Positions 1-9,731 of a DNA stretch of 34,833 nucleotides are shown here, piece after piece. Both the position numbers and the translations under genes were made by a program. How positions within the stretch are numbered: the first letter of the stretch is position 1; every line of letters begins with the position of its first letter. Origin of the DNA: Pseudomonadota bacterium (lineage in GTDB: Bacteria; Pseudomonadota; Gammaproteobacteria; Steroidobacterales; Steroidobacteraceae); the NCBI GenBank assembly GCA_021850555.1, contig JAJZLX010000341.1, positions 1 to 34,833 of the forward strand, given 5' to 3'. Below the pieces are notes generated by a model, which had not been told where the DNA came from, made no database searches, and saw nothing but the letters and a program-made list of their open reading frames with translations.

Positions 1-95
1 GGTGGATTCGGTGCATTCCAGCCGCCGCGCGAGATCGGCGTGTGCCGATCCTTCAAAATACCGTGCAGCTCGAAAATCCGATCGAACTTATCCAT
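1..95 (-). pseudogene. N-terminus of a YafY/WYL-type HTH transcriptional regulator, apparently frameshifted, cut by window edge
   Basis: On the minus strand an ATG at 95 opens MDKFDRIFELHGILK followed by DRHTPIS, the typical start of HTH/WYL-domain regulators. The frame then turns to nonsense (RGGWNAP), while the next frame reads ADLARRLECTEST, the expected continuation of the helix-turn-helix. The two frames overlap on the same bases around 20-45, as if a short non-triplet segment between two near-identical copies of an ACGCCGATCTCG-like sequence had been lost. GAGG lies just before the ATG. The family assignment rests on about 30 residues and on resemblance from memory. The frameshift could be real or an assembly error. 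The 234 bases between this start and the patatin gene hold nothing I can support. Confidence 0.38.
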
Positions 96-329
96 CACCT
101 CGCATGAAGCGCGGGTTCTATCTGACCCGGGCGTTCATCCTCTCCTGCCAGGCACCAACCCTAGATTGTTTGTTTCGCCGGAGGATGCGCCCTCTCCTGA
201 GTTGCTGTCAACTTCCATGGAGCGCCGATGTCATTGAAGGTTTCGCACGCTCATTCCGCACGGCCGCAATCTGGTGCTGCACCACAGATTTTCCGGAATT
301 CAGAGCCTCGTCCCGCTGAATCCCGCTTT

Positions 330-2129
330 CTACCCCCCGGTCACCCCCGCGCTTCTCCACAGCGGCGAGTCCGGCGGCAGCGCGTCCAGGCGCCTGCTGG
401 TGTATTCGTAGCCTGCCTGGACTGCGCGGTCGAAGGCCTTCCAGTTGAGCATATCGATCTCGGCGAGCGGCGGCTGCAGCAGCAAGTCGGTCTTGACGCG
501 GTGGCCGGCGGTGATGGCGTTGCTGTTGATCATGCCGGTGCGCCAGAGGATCTGGAAGATGTTGGGCAGCTGATGCCGGGCCCTGATCCAGCGCATGAGC
601 TGCCAGGGCAGAGGCACATCGATATCGTCGCCGCGGGTGGCGAAAGCGCGGTCGGCGCCGGCGTCGCAGCCTATGACCGGCCCCCGGCCCAACTCCAGCA
701 TGACGTCGACCGGCAGGTTGTTCATTGCGCCGCCGTCCACCAGCACTTCCCCACCGTGCACGACGGGCGGCAGCACTCCGGGAACGGAGACAGACGCGCG
801 CAGGGCGCGCCAGAGCTCTCCGCGTCGATGAATCTGGGCGTGGCCCGACGTCAGATTGGAGGAAACGCAAAAAAAGGTGAGCGGCAGATCCTCGATGGCC
901 ACCCCGCCGAACGCCTCGTAGAGCATGGCGCTTACCCTGTGGCCCGAGACGAGCGAGACGAACGGCAAGGTGTAATCGCGCAGCGGTTTTGATTCCACGA
1001 AGTAGTGTCGGAACCGCTCGCTCAGCTCCTTCACGCTCCACCGCAACGCCACACCGGCGCCGAGAATGCCTCCCATGCTGGTGCCGCCCACCAGGTCGAT
1101 GGGAATGCCGGCCTCGCGCAGCGCCCTGACCGCCCCGATGTGCGCGAACCCCCGTGCCCCGCCACCCGACAGCACCAGGCCCACGCCTCGGCCGGTCAGG
1201 ATGCGGGCCAATCTCGCGTAATCCGCCGTTGTCTGGACGTGATGGTGAGGAATGTTCGGCAGAATGCCGAGCCAGCGGGCGGCGGCCCCGGTCTCGATCC
1301 CGCTGTCGTGTGCCAGGACCAGCTCCCAGCGCCGCGGGGTCAGGCTGTGATCGTGCGGCCATCGCAGCGCCGCCCAGCTGCCGGACGGGCTCTCGGCGCG
1401 GGCGAGCAGCAGCAATGCGTCCGCCTGCCGCTCGCACAGCTTCGTCCAGCGGTCCGGGGTGGGATCGGCCACGTAGACGACGAAATCGTTGGCAGCCTCG
1501 ATTTTGTTGAACCACTGGCTGGTGTGGGTCCGGGCCCGGACGCTCCATACCAGCTCCGCCCGCCCGAGTTCCGACAGCGCCCTGACCAGCGCCGTCGAGA
1601 AGGCGGCGAAGTCGACTTCCAGGCTCTGCGGCAGCACCGTGAAGGTGTACGCTCCTCGAGGATGCGCCCGGGGAGCGCCTTCCACCCGCGCGAGGCGCTC
1701 CACCATCACCTGCGCGATGCGCAGCATCGCCTCGGACTCGCCCCGCAGCACCTCGTTGAACGCCTTGCCCGAGATGCGCGCGAGCTCGGTGTTGCGCAGC
1801 GCCACGACGTTGAACAGGCGTGGCCGGCCCGAGATGAGGCCCATCTCCCCCACGGACTCCCCGGCGGCAAGGCGCGCCACGAACCGGCTTTGGGCCTGGC
1901 CGTCGGCGGCCAGTACCCCGAGCGAGCCGCTCAACACGACGTAGAACGCATCGGCCGCCTCGCCGGCGGTAAAGAGCGTTGCCCCCCCCGGCAGAGACAG
2001 CCACTGCGCCGCGGCCGCGATCCGGCGAAGCAGCTCCGGCGCAAGCCCGCGAAACAGCGGCGTCTCACCCAGCAGGACCCCGAGATCGGAGCGCAGGGTC
2101 TCGCTGTCCTCAAAAGGAGTCTGACCCAT
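330..2129 (-). CDS. Patatin-like phospholipase with N-terminal cyclic-nucleotide-binding domain (NTE/RssA type)
   Basis: A 599-residue protein that probably hydrolyses membrane phospholipid or lysophospholipid acyl esters. Residues about 20-145 look like a cNMP-binding fold (FTAGEAADAFYVVLSGSLGV, then GESVGEMGLISGRPR). A middle segment to about 310 resembles the linker of neuropathy-target-esterase proteins. The patatin domain begins near 313 with the oxyanion loop SGGGARG (321-327), the nucleophile elbow GTSMG (Ser351) and the catalytic DGG (Asp465) of the Ser-Asp dyad. I see no signal peptide. The start has a GGGGG tract about 5 bases upstream. It lies downstream of the thiolase gene on the same strand, so a lipid-turnover link to beta-oxidation is plausible, but a strong hairpin separates them. 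Function is by family; the ligand of the N-terminal domain is unknown. Confidence 0.92.
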   Translation of the reverse strand: MGQTPFEDSETLRSDLGVLLGETPLFRGLAPELLRRIAAAAQWLSLPGGATLFTAGEAADAFYVVLSGSLGVLAADGQAQSRFVARLAAGESVGEMGLISGRPRLFNVVALRNTELARISGKAFNEVLRGESEAMLRIAQVMVERLARVEGAPRAHPRGAYTFTVLPQSLEVDFAAFSTALVRALSELGRAELVWSVRARTHTSQWFNKIEAANDFVVYVADPTPDRWTKLCERQADALLLLARAESPSGSWAALRWPHDHSLTPRRWELVLAHDSGIETGAAARWLGILPNIPHHHVQTTADYARLARILTGRGVGLVLSGGGARGFAHIGAVRALREAGIPIDLVGGTSMGGILGAGVALRWSVKELSERFRHYFVESKPLRDYTLPFVSLVSGHRVSAMLYEAFGGVAIEDLPLTFFCVSSNLTSGHAQIHRRGELWRALRASVSVPGVLPPVVHGGEVLVDGGAMNNLPVDVMLELGRGPVIGCDAGADRAFATRGDDIDVPLPWQLMRWIRARHQLPNIFQILWRTGMINSNAITAGHRVKTDLLLQPPLAEIDMLNWKAFDRAVQAGYEYTSRRLDALPPDSPLWRSAGVTGG

Positions 2130-2200
2130 TCGGTCCCCCGTGCCGTCAAGTCAACACCGAATGTCCGGCTTTCCTCCTCCTTTGAATCCGCCCAATCGTG

Positions 2201-2223
2201 CTCCCGCGCGGCCGGCGCGGGAG
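2201..2223 (-). terminator. GC-rich stem-loop just after the thiolase gene
   Basis: A perfect 9-bp inverted repeat, CTCCCGCGC and GCGCGGGAG with a 5-base loop, lies 6 bases past the thiolase stop codon. No T-tract follows on the minus strand, so it is not a textbook intrinsic terminator. It could attenuate read-through into the patatin gene or protect the mRNA 3' end. Confidence 0.4.
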
Positions 2224-2229
2224 GCGCCC

Positions 2230-3516
2230 TCACTTCTCCAGAATGGCCGCCACCCCCATCCCGCCGGCGGTGCATACGGAAATCAGTCCGCGCCTGGCGG
2301 CTCGGTCGCCGGCGAGAAGCTTGGCCAGCGTCGCGACCAGGCGCGTACCGGTGGCGCCGAAGGGATGGCCGATGGCAACGCTTCCTCCCTTGACGTTGAG
2401 CCTCGTGCGATCGATGCCGCCGAGCGGCTCCTCCAGGCGCAGGGTCTCGCGGCAGAACTCGGCCGACTCCCAGGCCGCGAGCGTGCACAGCACCTGCGCG
2501 GCGAACGCCTCGTGGATCTCGTAGTAATCGAAGTCCGTCAGTGTCAGACCCGCGTCCCGAAGCATCGCCGGCACCGCGTACGCGGGCGCCATCAGCAGCC
2601 CCTCCCGGCCGCTCGCGAAATCCACGGCCCACACCTTGCCGTAGCGCAGGTAGGCGAGCACCGGGAGCTTGCGCCGCTCCGCCCACTGCTCCGAGGCGAG
2701 CAGCACCGCGCTCGCCCCGTCGGTGAGCGGCGTGCTGTTGCCGGCCGTCAGCGTGCCCGCGCGCGGATCGAAGCTCGGGCGCAGCCCGGCGAGCTTCTCG
2801 GTGGAGGTGTCGGAGCGGATGTTGTTGTCCGCTCTCAGGTCGAGGAAAGGGATGACCAGGTCGTCGTAGAATCCCTCGCGCCACGCGGCGGCGGCCTTCA
2901 TGTGGCTCTCGTAGGCGAGCCTGTCCTGGTCCGTGCGCGAGATCTGCCAGCGCTCAACCATCTGCTCGGCGCTCTGCCCCATGGACAGTCCCGTGCGCGG
3001 CTCGATGACCGCGGGCAGCTCGGGCTTGAAGTGTGCAGGACGCACTCCGAGCCAGGGGGAGAGGCGCTGCGCAAGCCCCTTGCCCCGGTGGCTCGAGAGC
3101 AGCAGCCGCTGGTAGGCGCGCGGGTAGGCCACCGGCGGGTCGCTGATCGTGTCGACGCCGGCGGCGATGCCGCAATCGATCTGGCCGAGAGCGATCTTGT
3201 TGCCGACGGCGAGGGCGGCTTCCAGGCTGGTGCCGCAGGCGCGCTGCACGTCGAGGCCGGGAGTCTGCGGGTCGAGCCCCGAAGACAACACGCTCTCGCG
3301 CGTCAGGTTGTAATCCCGGGAATGTTTGATGACGGCCCCGGCGATGACATCGCCCAGCCGCGCGCCGTGCAGCTCGAAGCGCTCGACCACGCCGCGCAGG
3401 GCGGCGGTGAGCATCTCCTGGTTGCCCACGGTCGCGTACGCCGTATGCGCCCTGGCGAACGGGATGCGCACGCCCCCCACGATGGCGACGCGCCGCACGG
3501 CCGAGCCGACGAGCAT
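2230..3516 (-). CDS. fadI: FadI-type acetyl-CoA C-acyltransferase (3-ketoacyl-CoA thiolase)
   Basis: A 428-residue thiolase that cleaves 3-ketoacyl-CoA with CoA, the last step of beta-oxidation, or condenses acyl-CoAs in reverse. The catalytic set is complete: nucleophile Cys94 in QRACGTS, HEAFAAQ (335-341), His384 in GGSVAIGHPFGATGTR and Cys415 in CTAGGMG. HEAF instead of the commoner NEAF, and the length, point to the FadI branch (anaerobic or long-chain thiolase, E. coli about 436 residues) rather than FadA or AtoB. The ATG at 3516 is preceded by a strong GGGGAGGGGG ribosome site 3 bases away. No fadJ partner is present. It is divergent from the dienelactone hydrolase gene across 164 bases that contain the palindrome AGCCTAGGCT near 3554-3563. 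Confidence 0.88.
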   Translation of the reverse strand: MLVGSAVRRVAIVGGVRIPFARAHTAYATVGNQEMLTAALRGVVERFELHGARLGDVIAGAVIKHSRDYNLTRESVLSSGLDPQTPGLDVQRACGTSLEAALAVGNKIALGQIDCGIAAGVDTISDPPVAYPRAYQRLLLSSHRGKGLAQRLSPWLGVRPAHFKPELPAVIEPRTGLSMGQSAEQMVERWQISRTDQDRLAYESHMKAAAAWREGFYDDLVIPFLDLRADNNIRSDTSTEKLAGLRPSFDPRAGTLTAGNSTPLTDGASAVLLASEQWAERRKLPVLAYLRYGKVWAVDFASGREGLLMAPAYAVPAMLRDAGLTLTDFDYYEIHEAFAAQVLCTLAAWESAEFCRETLRLEEPLGGIDRTRLNVKGGSVAIGHPFGATGTRLVATLAKLLAGDRAARRGLISVCTAGGMGVAAILEK

Positions 3517-3680
3517 GAACCCCCTCCCCGGAAAGCTCTTGTGTGCCAGTCGAGCCTAGGCTATCACGGGCCGCTTCCCGGGGGGGTCGGGAAGGCTTGC
3601 GCGCGTCGGCGCTTCCCAGTCCCTTGGCGCAAGCGTTATCCTGCCCGGTCCTGCCTTTCGTGACTGATCGCGAGGTTTTC

Positions 3681-4379
3681 ATGGGCGAATTCACCACCCT
3701 CATGGCCCGGGATGGACATGACTTCCAGGCCTATCTGGCCGCCCCGGCCGGCAAACCGCACGGCGCCGTGGTCGTGATCCAGGAGATCTTCGGCGTCAAC
3801 GTCCACATCCGCGCCGTAACCGACGGCTTCGCCCAGGCAGGCTACACGGCGATCGCGCCGTGCATGTTCGACCGCATCCGCAGGGGAATCGAACTCGGCT
3901 ACTCCCCCCCGGAAATCGAGGAGGCGCGCGGCTACATGCAGCAGCTTCAGCCGGAGCAGACGCTGAAGGACCTGGCCGCGGCGGTCGCGGCGGTCCGTCA
4001 CTCCGGGCGCGTGGGCGCGGTGGGCTATTGCTGGGGAGGCGCGCAATCCTACCGCGCCGCCTGCCTGCTGCCGGTCGACTGCGCCGTGGTGTACTACGGC
4101 AAGGCGCAGGACGCGGGCGTTCCGCCGCAATCCCCCGTGATGTATCACTTCGGCACCGAGGACAAGAGCATCCCGCTCGCCGACGTGCAGCGGATGAAGG
4201 CCCTGCACCCCGGGGGCATCTTCCACCTGTACGAAGGCGCCGGGCACGGATTCAACTGCGACCTGCGCCCGAGCTACGACGCGGCCGCCGCCGCGCTTGC
4301 CCGCCAGCGAACCCTTGAGTTCCTCGCCCGGCACCTGACCGGCGCGCGGGCGGACGATGAGGAGGAGGAGGACAGCTGA
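3681..4379 (+). CDS. Dienelactone hydrolase family protein (alpha/beta hydrolase)
   Basis: A 232-residue cytoplasmic alpha/beta hydrolase. The dienelactone hydrolase triad is visible: Cys117 in GYCWGG, Asp161 in GTEDKSIP and His189 in GAGHGF, with Glu36 in the QEIFGVN segment that activates the cysteine in the family. The start is set at the ATG at 3681 (MGEFTTL), preceded by CGAGG; the open frame continues further upstream but has no homology-like sequence there. The C-terminus ends in an acidic tail (DDEEEED). The family cleaves dienelactone in chlorocatechol breakdown, but most chromosomal copies have unknown esterase substrates and no aromatic-degradation genes are near. It is 236 bases upstream of hemH. 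Confidence 0.9.
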   Translation: MGEFTTLMARDGHDFQAYLAAPAGKPHGAVVVIQEIFGVNVHIRAVTDGFAQAGYTAIAPCMFDRIRRGIELGYSPPEIEEARGYMQQLQPEQTLKDLAAAVAAVRHSGRVGAVGYCWGGAQSYRAACLLPVDCAVVYYGKAQDAGVPPQSPVMYHFGTEDKSIPLADVQRMKALHPGGIFHLYEGAGHGFNCDLRPSYDAAAAALARQRTLEFLARHLTGARADDEEEEDS

Positions 4380-4406
4380 GCCGTGCTCGCACTCACTGAC
4401 CCCAAG

Positions 4407-4422
4407 CTTGCGCGTACGCAAG
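4407..4422. repeat. Small inverted repeat between dienelactone hydrolase gene and hemH
   Basis: CTTGCG and CGCAAG flank a CGTA loop, a 6-bp perfect stem 28 bases after the hydrolase stop. No T-tract follows. It may be a weak terminator or a protein-binding palindrome. The rest of the 236-base gap shows nothing I can support except GAGG about 12 bases before the hemH start. Confidence 0.25.
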
Positions 4423-4615
4423 GGTCCTTCGGCGGGCAGCGGGGACGCGGGCGGGGCGGCCACCCCACCTAAGACCGGCCCGGCCAGAGGCGAGCGCCTG
4501 GGCACGCTGCCTCACATGGGCGCGGCCGGGCGCGATGTCCGGATCCGGCACATCGCATAAGGACTTGCCACAACGCCCTGGCTGCGCGCGTGCCCCCTGA
4601 GGTATCTTCATTCGT

Positions 4616-5689
4616 ATGCGCTACCACAGCTCCCCGGATTACCACCGCGATTCGGCCGAGCGCATCGGGATATTGCTGGTCAACTCCGGCACGCCGGACT
4701 CGCCCCGGCCACGTGACGTGCGCCGCTTCCTGGCCAGGATGCTCGGCGATCCGCGCGTGGTGGAGCTGCCGCGCATCCTGTGGCTGCCGATTCTGCACGG
4801 TCTGATCCTGCCGCTGCGCCCTTCGAAGGTGGCGCCCAAGTACCGCAAGGTCTGGTCCGCCCACGGCTCGCCGCTCCTCGATCAGTCCGAGCGGCTGCGC
4901 GCCGCGCTCGTGAGCTCGCTCGCCCAGCGGACGCTCGCCCCGATCTCCGTGGAGCTCGGCATGCTCTATGGCAGTCCGAGCGTGCCCGAGGCACTTTCGA
5001 GGCTGCGCAGCTCGGGCGCGCAGCGGATTCTCGTCTTGCCGTTGTTTCCACAGTACTGTGGCGCCACGACCGGTGCGGTTTACGATCACGTGAATGCCGA
5101 GCTCTCGCGCTGGCGCTGGCTGCCGGAGATGCGCTTCGTCGCCGAGTACCACGACCAGCCGGAGTACATCGAGGCGCTGCGAGAGAGCGTAACCCAGCAC
5201 TGGCACGCGCGCGGGCGCACGCAGCACCTGCTCATCTCCTTCCACGGCATCCCGGAGCGCTACTTCCACCAGGGTGATCCTTACTTCTGCAAGTGCCAGA
5301 AGACCGCGCGCCTGCTCGCGGAAGAGCTGCTGCTCGAGGACGGGCGGTGGAGTGTCAGCTTCCAGTCCCGCTTCGGGCCGACCGAATGGCTGCGGCCTTA
5401 CACCATCGAGGTGCTGGCTCAAATGCCGGGCCGCGGCATCCGGGACGTCACCGTCGTGTGTCCGGGATTCGCGGTCGATTGCCTGGAGACGCTGGAGGAG
5501 ATCGATGTCGAGAATCGCGCCGCCTTCCTGCGCGCCGGCGGGGAGCGCTTCGAGTACGTGCCCGCGTTGAACGCACGGCCCGAGCACGCCAAGCTCCTCG
5601 CCAGCCACATCGCCCGGCACTGCCAGGGCTGGACCCAGGTCGACCTGGGCTTGCACCCCGCCGCGCGGCCGCGGGGCACATCGGTGTAA
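4616..5689 (+). CDS. hemH: Ferrochelatase
   Basis: A 357-residue ferrochelatase that inserts Fe2+ into protoporphyrin IX, the final step of protoheme synthesis. The diagnostic metal-insertion histidine is His210 in ISFHGIPERY, followed by GDPYFCKCQKTARLL (220-234). FQSRFGPTEWLRPYT (249-263) and the acidic ETLEEID (291-297) are also family signatures, and the N-terminus has GILLVNSGTPDSP. There are two cysteines (225, 227) in the YFCKC segment, but I see no C-terminal cysteine cluster indicating an Fe-S-type ferrochelatase. ATG is chosen because it gives the usual length. A cytochrome b561 gene follows 39 bases downstream, so a heme-supply/heme-protein operon is likely. Confidence 0.97.
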   Translation: MRYHSSPDYHRDSAERIGILLVNSGTPDSPRPRDVRRFLARMLGDPRVVELPRILWLPILHGLILPLRPSKVAPKYRKVWSAHGSPLLDQSERLRAALVSSLAQRTLAPISVELGMLYGSPSVPEALSRLRSSGAQRILVLPLFPQYCGATTGAVYDHVNAELSRWRWLPEMRFVAEYHDQPEYIEALRESVTQHWHARGRTQHLLISFHGIPERYFHQGDPYFCKCQKTARLLAEELLLEDGRWSVSFQSRFGPTEWLRPYTIEVLAQMPGRGIRDVTVVCPGFAVDCLETLEEIDVENRAAFLRAGGERFEYVPALNARPEHAKLLASHIARHCQGWTQVDLGLHPAARPRGTSV

Positions 5690-5728
5690 CTACTCGTCAA
5701 CGCCACCACGCTCGCCTAAGCTAGCGCG

Positions 5729-6328
5729 GTGACATTTCGCAATACCCCCGTCCGCTGGGGCGCCGTGTCGCAGCTGTTTCACTGGCTCATCGTGGCGCTC
5801 ATCGCCGTGCAGGTGACCCTTGGGCTCATCGGGCTCGAGCTGCCGCTCGGCATGGAAAAACTCGCCATCCTGGCGCGACACAAGTCGATCGGCATCACCA
5901 TCCTCGCCCTCGCGGCGATCCGCCTGCTGTGGCGCTGGATGAATCCCACCCCGGCGCTGCCCGGCAATCTGATGCCCATGGAGCGCTTTCTCGCCCGCTT
6001 CACCCATGCGGGCCTGTACGTGCTGCTGTTCGCTCTGCCGCTCACCGGCTGGATCATGTCATCGGCGCGCGGCTTTCCGGTGAGCTGGTTCAACCTGGCA
6101 CAGCTGCCGAACCTGGTGTCGAAAAGCGGCACGCTGTACCACGTCATGATCGAGGTGCACGCGACACTGGCGATTGCGCTGGGCCTCATCCTGGCACTGC
6201 ACATCGCCGGCGCGCTCAAACATCACTTCGTGCTGAAGGACGACACCCTGCGGCGCATGCTGCCCGGCTGCGCCGCGGCCGCGGACCGCTGCGGCCCGGC
6301 CGCCGATTCATCGAGGAAATCCTACTGA
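5729..6328 (+). CDS. Cytochrome b561 family di-heme membrane protein
   Basis: A 199-residue integral membrane protein, probably transferring electrons from quinol through two b hemes. There are four hydrophobic segments, near residues 15-35, 45-65, 90-110 and 137-160. Histidines suitable as heme ligands sit in QLFHWLIV, LARHKSIG, FTHAGLY and LILALHIAG. The start is GTG at 5729; no in-frame ATG precedes the first membrane segment, and MTFRNTPVRWG is a typical b561 N-terminus. The stop overlaps the yceI start as TGATG, so the two genes are translationally coupled, a common pairing for b561 and YceI. The C-terminal tail is alanine- and cysteine-bearing and probably cytoplasmic. Confidence 0.92.
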   Translation: MTFRNTPVRWGAVSQLFHWLIVALIAVQVTLGLIGLELPLGMEKLAILARHKSIGITILALAAIRLLWRWMNPTPALPGNLMPMERFLARFTHAGLYVLLFALPLTGWIMSSARGFPVSWFNLAQLPNLVSKSGTLYHVMIEVHATLAIALGLILALHIAGALKHHFVLKDDTLRRMLPGCAAAADRCGPAADSSRKSY

Positions 6329-6903
6329 TGACCGCTTTCCGCGTCACCGGCGCGCTCACACTGCTCGCGGCCGTGTCGGTCGGCGCATCTGCCCACGCCG
6401 CCGCGCGCTCCACCACCTACACCTTGCTGCCCGCGCACAGCTCGCTGACCTACACCTTCATACAGGCCGGCGCGGCCAATCGAGGCCGGTTCAACACCTT
6501 CACCGTGCGCTTCGATCCGACTGCCGGCCGGCTCGCGGTGGCGGTCGACATGCGCTCGTTCGACACCGGCGACAGCCAGCGCAACAGGATCCTGGGAGGA
6601 AAGGACTTCTTCGACGTGGCACAGTACCCGCAGGCGCGCTTCACGGCCAGGCGCCTGACGCGGACAGCGGCCGGCTATCGGGCTGTCGGAGCGCTGACCC
6701 TGCGGGGCATCACGCGCACCGTCGTGATTCCCTTCACCTGGCGCATCGCCGACATCGACGGGCGCAAGGTCGGCCTGTTGACAGGTCGGACGACGATACG
6801 ACGGCTGGCCTTCGGCATCGGCCAGGGTCAGTGGCGCTCCACCGAGTGGGTGGGAAACGCCGTGACGCTCCGCTACGCGCTCGCGCTCGTCCCTGCGCGC
6901 TGA
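6328..6903 (+). CDS. yceI: YceI family periplasmic lipid-binding protein
   Basis: A 191-residue secreted protein. Residues 1-26 form a Sec signal peptide (hydrophobic LTLLAAVSVGASAHA, then AA). The mature part starts TYTLLPAHSSLTYTF, typical of the YceI lipocalin-like fold that binds polyisoprenoids such as quinone-like molecules in its beta-barrel. The motifs DPTAGRLAVAVDMRSFDTGD and GGKDFFDVAQYPQARF are characteristic, as is GALTLRGITRTVVIPF. It is coupled to cytochrome b561 by a one-base overlap, which suggests a shared role in periplasmic electron transfer or quinone handling; that role is inference. Its stop lies only 6 bases from the stop of a convergent gene. Confidence 0.93.
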   Translation: MTAFRVTGALTLLAAVSVGASAHAAARSTTYTLLPAHSSLTYTFIQAGAANRGRFNTFTVRFDPTAGRLAVAVDMRSFDTGDSQRNRILGGKDFFDVAQYPQARFTARRLTRTAAGYRAVGALTLRGITRTVVIPFTWRIADIDGRKVGLLTGRTTIRRLAFGIGQGQWRSTEWVGNAVTLRYALALVPAR

Positions 6904-6909
6904 CGCAGA

Positions 6910-7269
6910 CTACGACGGGCGCTGCCGCAGTTTTGATGTGCACAGGTCGTAGACCGCGGCCATGAGCACCCGCACGGAGTGGTTCATGCTGGTCTCGATG
7001 CCCTTCATCGCCGCCTCGCGGATCGCGCCGGTCAGGAACTCGACCTGCGCGGCCGGCAGATCATCAGGCAGCTTGGCGACGATCTTCACCGCGGGAACGT
7101 CCTCCACGATCCGCCGCAGGACCCGATAGACGCAGTCCGCCTTGGCGCGCATCAGCCTTTCGTCGTCGCCGAACATCGCCCCGACGGCGCTGAGACCCTC
7201 AGCCCACTGCGCGCGCGTGCGTTCCCACTCGCGCTCGGCGCCGAAAGTCACGCGGATGATCTCACCCAT
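6910..7269 (-). CDS. Hypothetical protein, 119 residues, mostly helical
   Basis: I do not recognise this family. The protein is soluble with no signal peptide or membrane segment and looks largely alpha-helical (AQWAEGLSAVGAMFGDDERL, VLRRIVEDV, AAQVEFLTGAIREAAMKGIE). The last third carries a conserved-looking MNHSVRVLMAAVYDLC segment. The ATG at 7269 is preceded by an excellent GGAGGAG site, and codon use is strongly GC3-biased like the neighbours, so it is very likely a true gene. Its start overlaps the end of the 57-residue reading frame upstream, suggesting co-translation. It ends 6 bases from the convergent yceI gene. Confidence 0.75.
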   Translation of the reverse strand: MGEIIRVTFGAEREWERTRAQWAEGLSAVGAMFGDDERLMRAKADCVYRVLRRIVEDVPAVKIVAKLPDDLPAAQVEFLTGAIREAAMKGIETSMNHSVRVLMAAVYDLCTSKLRQRPS

Positions 7270-7421
7270 GGGCGCTCCTCCGCTGTCCAGACCCTCATCA
7301 TTTCGGCCGCGCCCGCCTTCACCAAGTTCCGCCTCCGCCGCGCCCGCCGGTCGAGCGCCTGGATTGTTCCAGGCGAGGGCGAGCGGACGAGGATTCGGGG
7401 AAGCGGCTTTTTGTGGGTCAT
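7248..7421 (-). CDS. Possible small basic protein (57 residues) upstream of and overlapping the hypothetical gene
   Basis: From the ATG at 7421 a frame reads MTHKKPLPRILVRSPSPG, then a run of arginines (LDRRARRRRNLVKAG), and ends WTAEERPWVRSSA at the TGA at 7248. It fills most of the 295-base gap upstream of the 119-residue gene and overlaps its first 22 bases in another frame. Third codon positions are GC-rich and an AGG lies upstream of the ATG. Against it: no family is recognised, arginine-rich frames arise by chance in GC-rich DNA, and it contains an inverted repeat that might instead be regulatory. If real, it would be a small nucleic-acid-binding or ribosome-associated protein by charge only. 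Confidence 0.38.
   Translation of the reverse strand: MTHKKPLPRILVRSPSPGTIQALDRRARRRRNLVKAGAAEMMRVWTAEERPWVRSSA
7356..7375. repeat. Perfect 8-bp inverted repeat with TTGT loop
   Basis: CGCCTGGA and TCCAGGCG are separated by TTGT. There is no T-tract on either side, so a terminator is unlikely. It lies about 90 bases upstream of the 119-residue gene, inside the possible 57-residue gene, and could be an operator or an mRNA hairpin. It may also be chance. Confidence 0.3.
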
Positions 7422-7564
7422 GCGCGTGCCTGCATAGGATGGGGCGAGAATAGGCCGCTGCTCGAGCCTTCGACAGGGGGCATTTCGGGTGCGAATGCGT
7501 AGATTTGCAACTCCTGCGGCCGGCCGGGCAGGATCACCGGCACGCCCGGGGCCTCAGAGGCGGA

Positions 7565-9604
<2,040 letters not shown>

Positions 9605-9731
9605 GGTGACCCCCAACGATCTCAACACTGGATGAATCCGGAGAATAGCCGAGTCCGTGCAATATTCATGCAAGACCAATTCGGCGCCCCTGCGAAGGCC
9701 TGAAACCCTCTGGCGCGGGCCGAACGAGCCT

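Noticed and set aside
208..213. TTGACA on the minus strand upstream of the WYL fragment
   Set aside because: No -10-like hexamer at 16-18 bases.
2167..2183. AAAGGAGGAGG purine tract on the minus strand upstream of the patatin gene, looking like a strong ribosome site
   Set aside because: No usable start codon with an open frame follows at proper spacing; the patatin start is about 40 bases further on with its own G-rich site.
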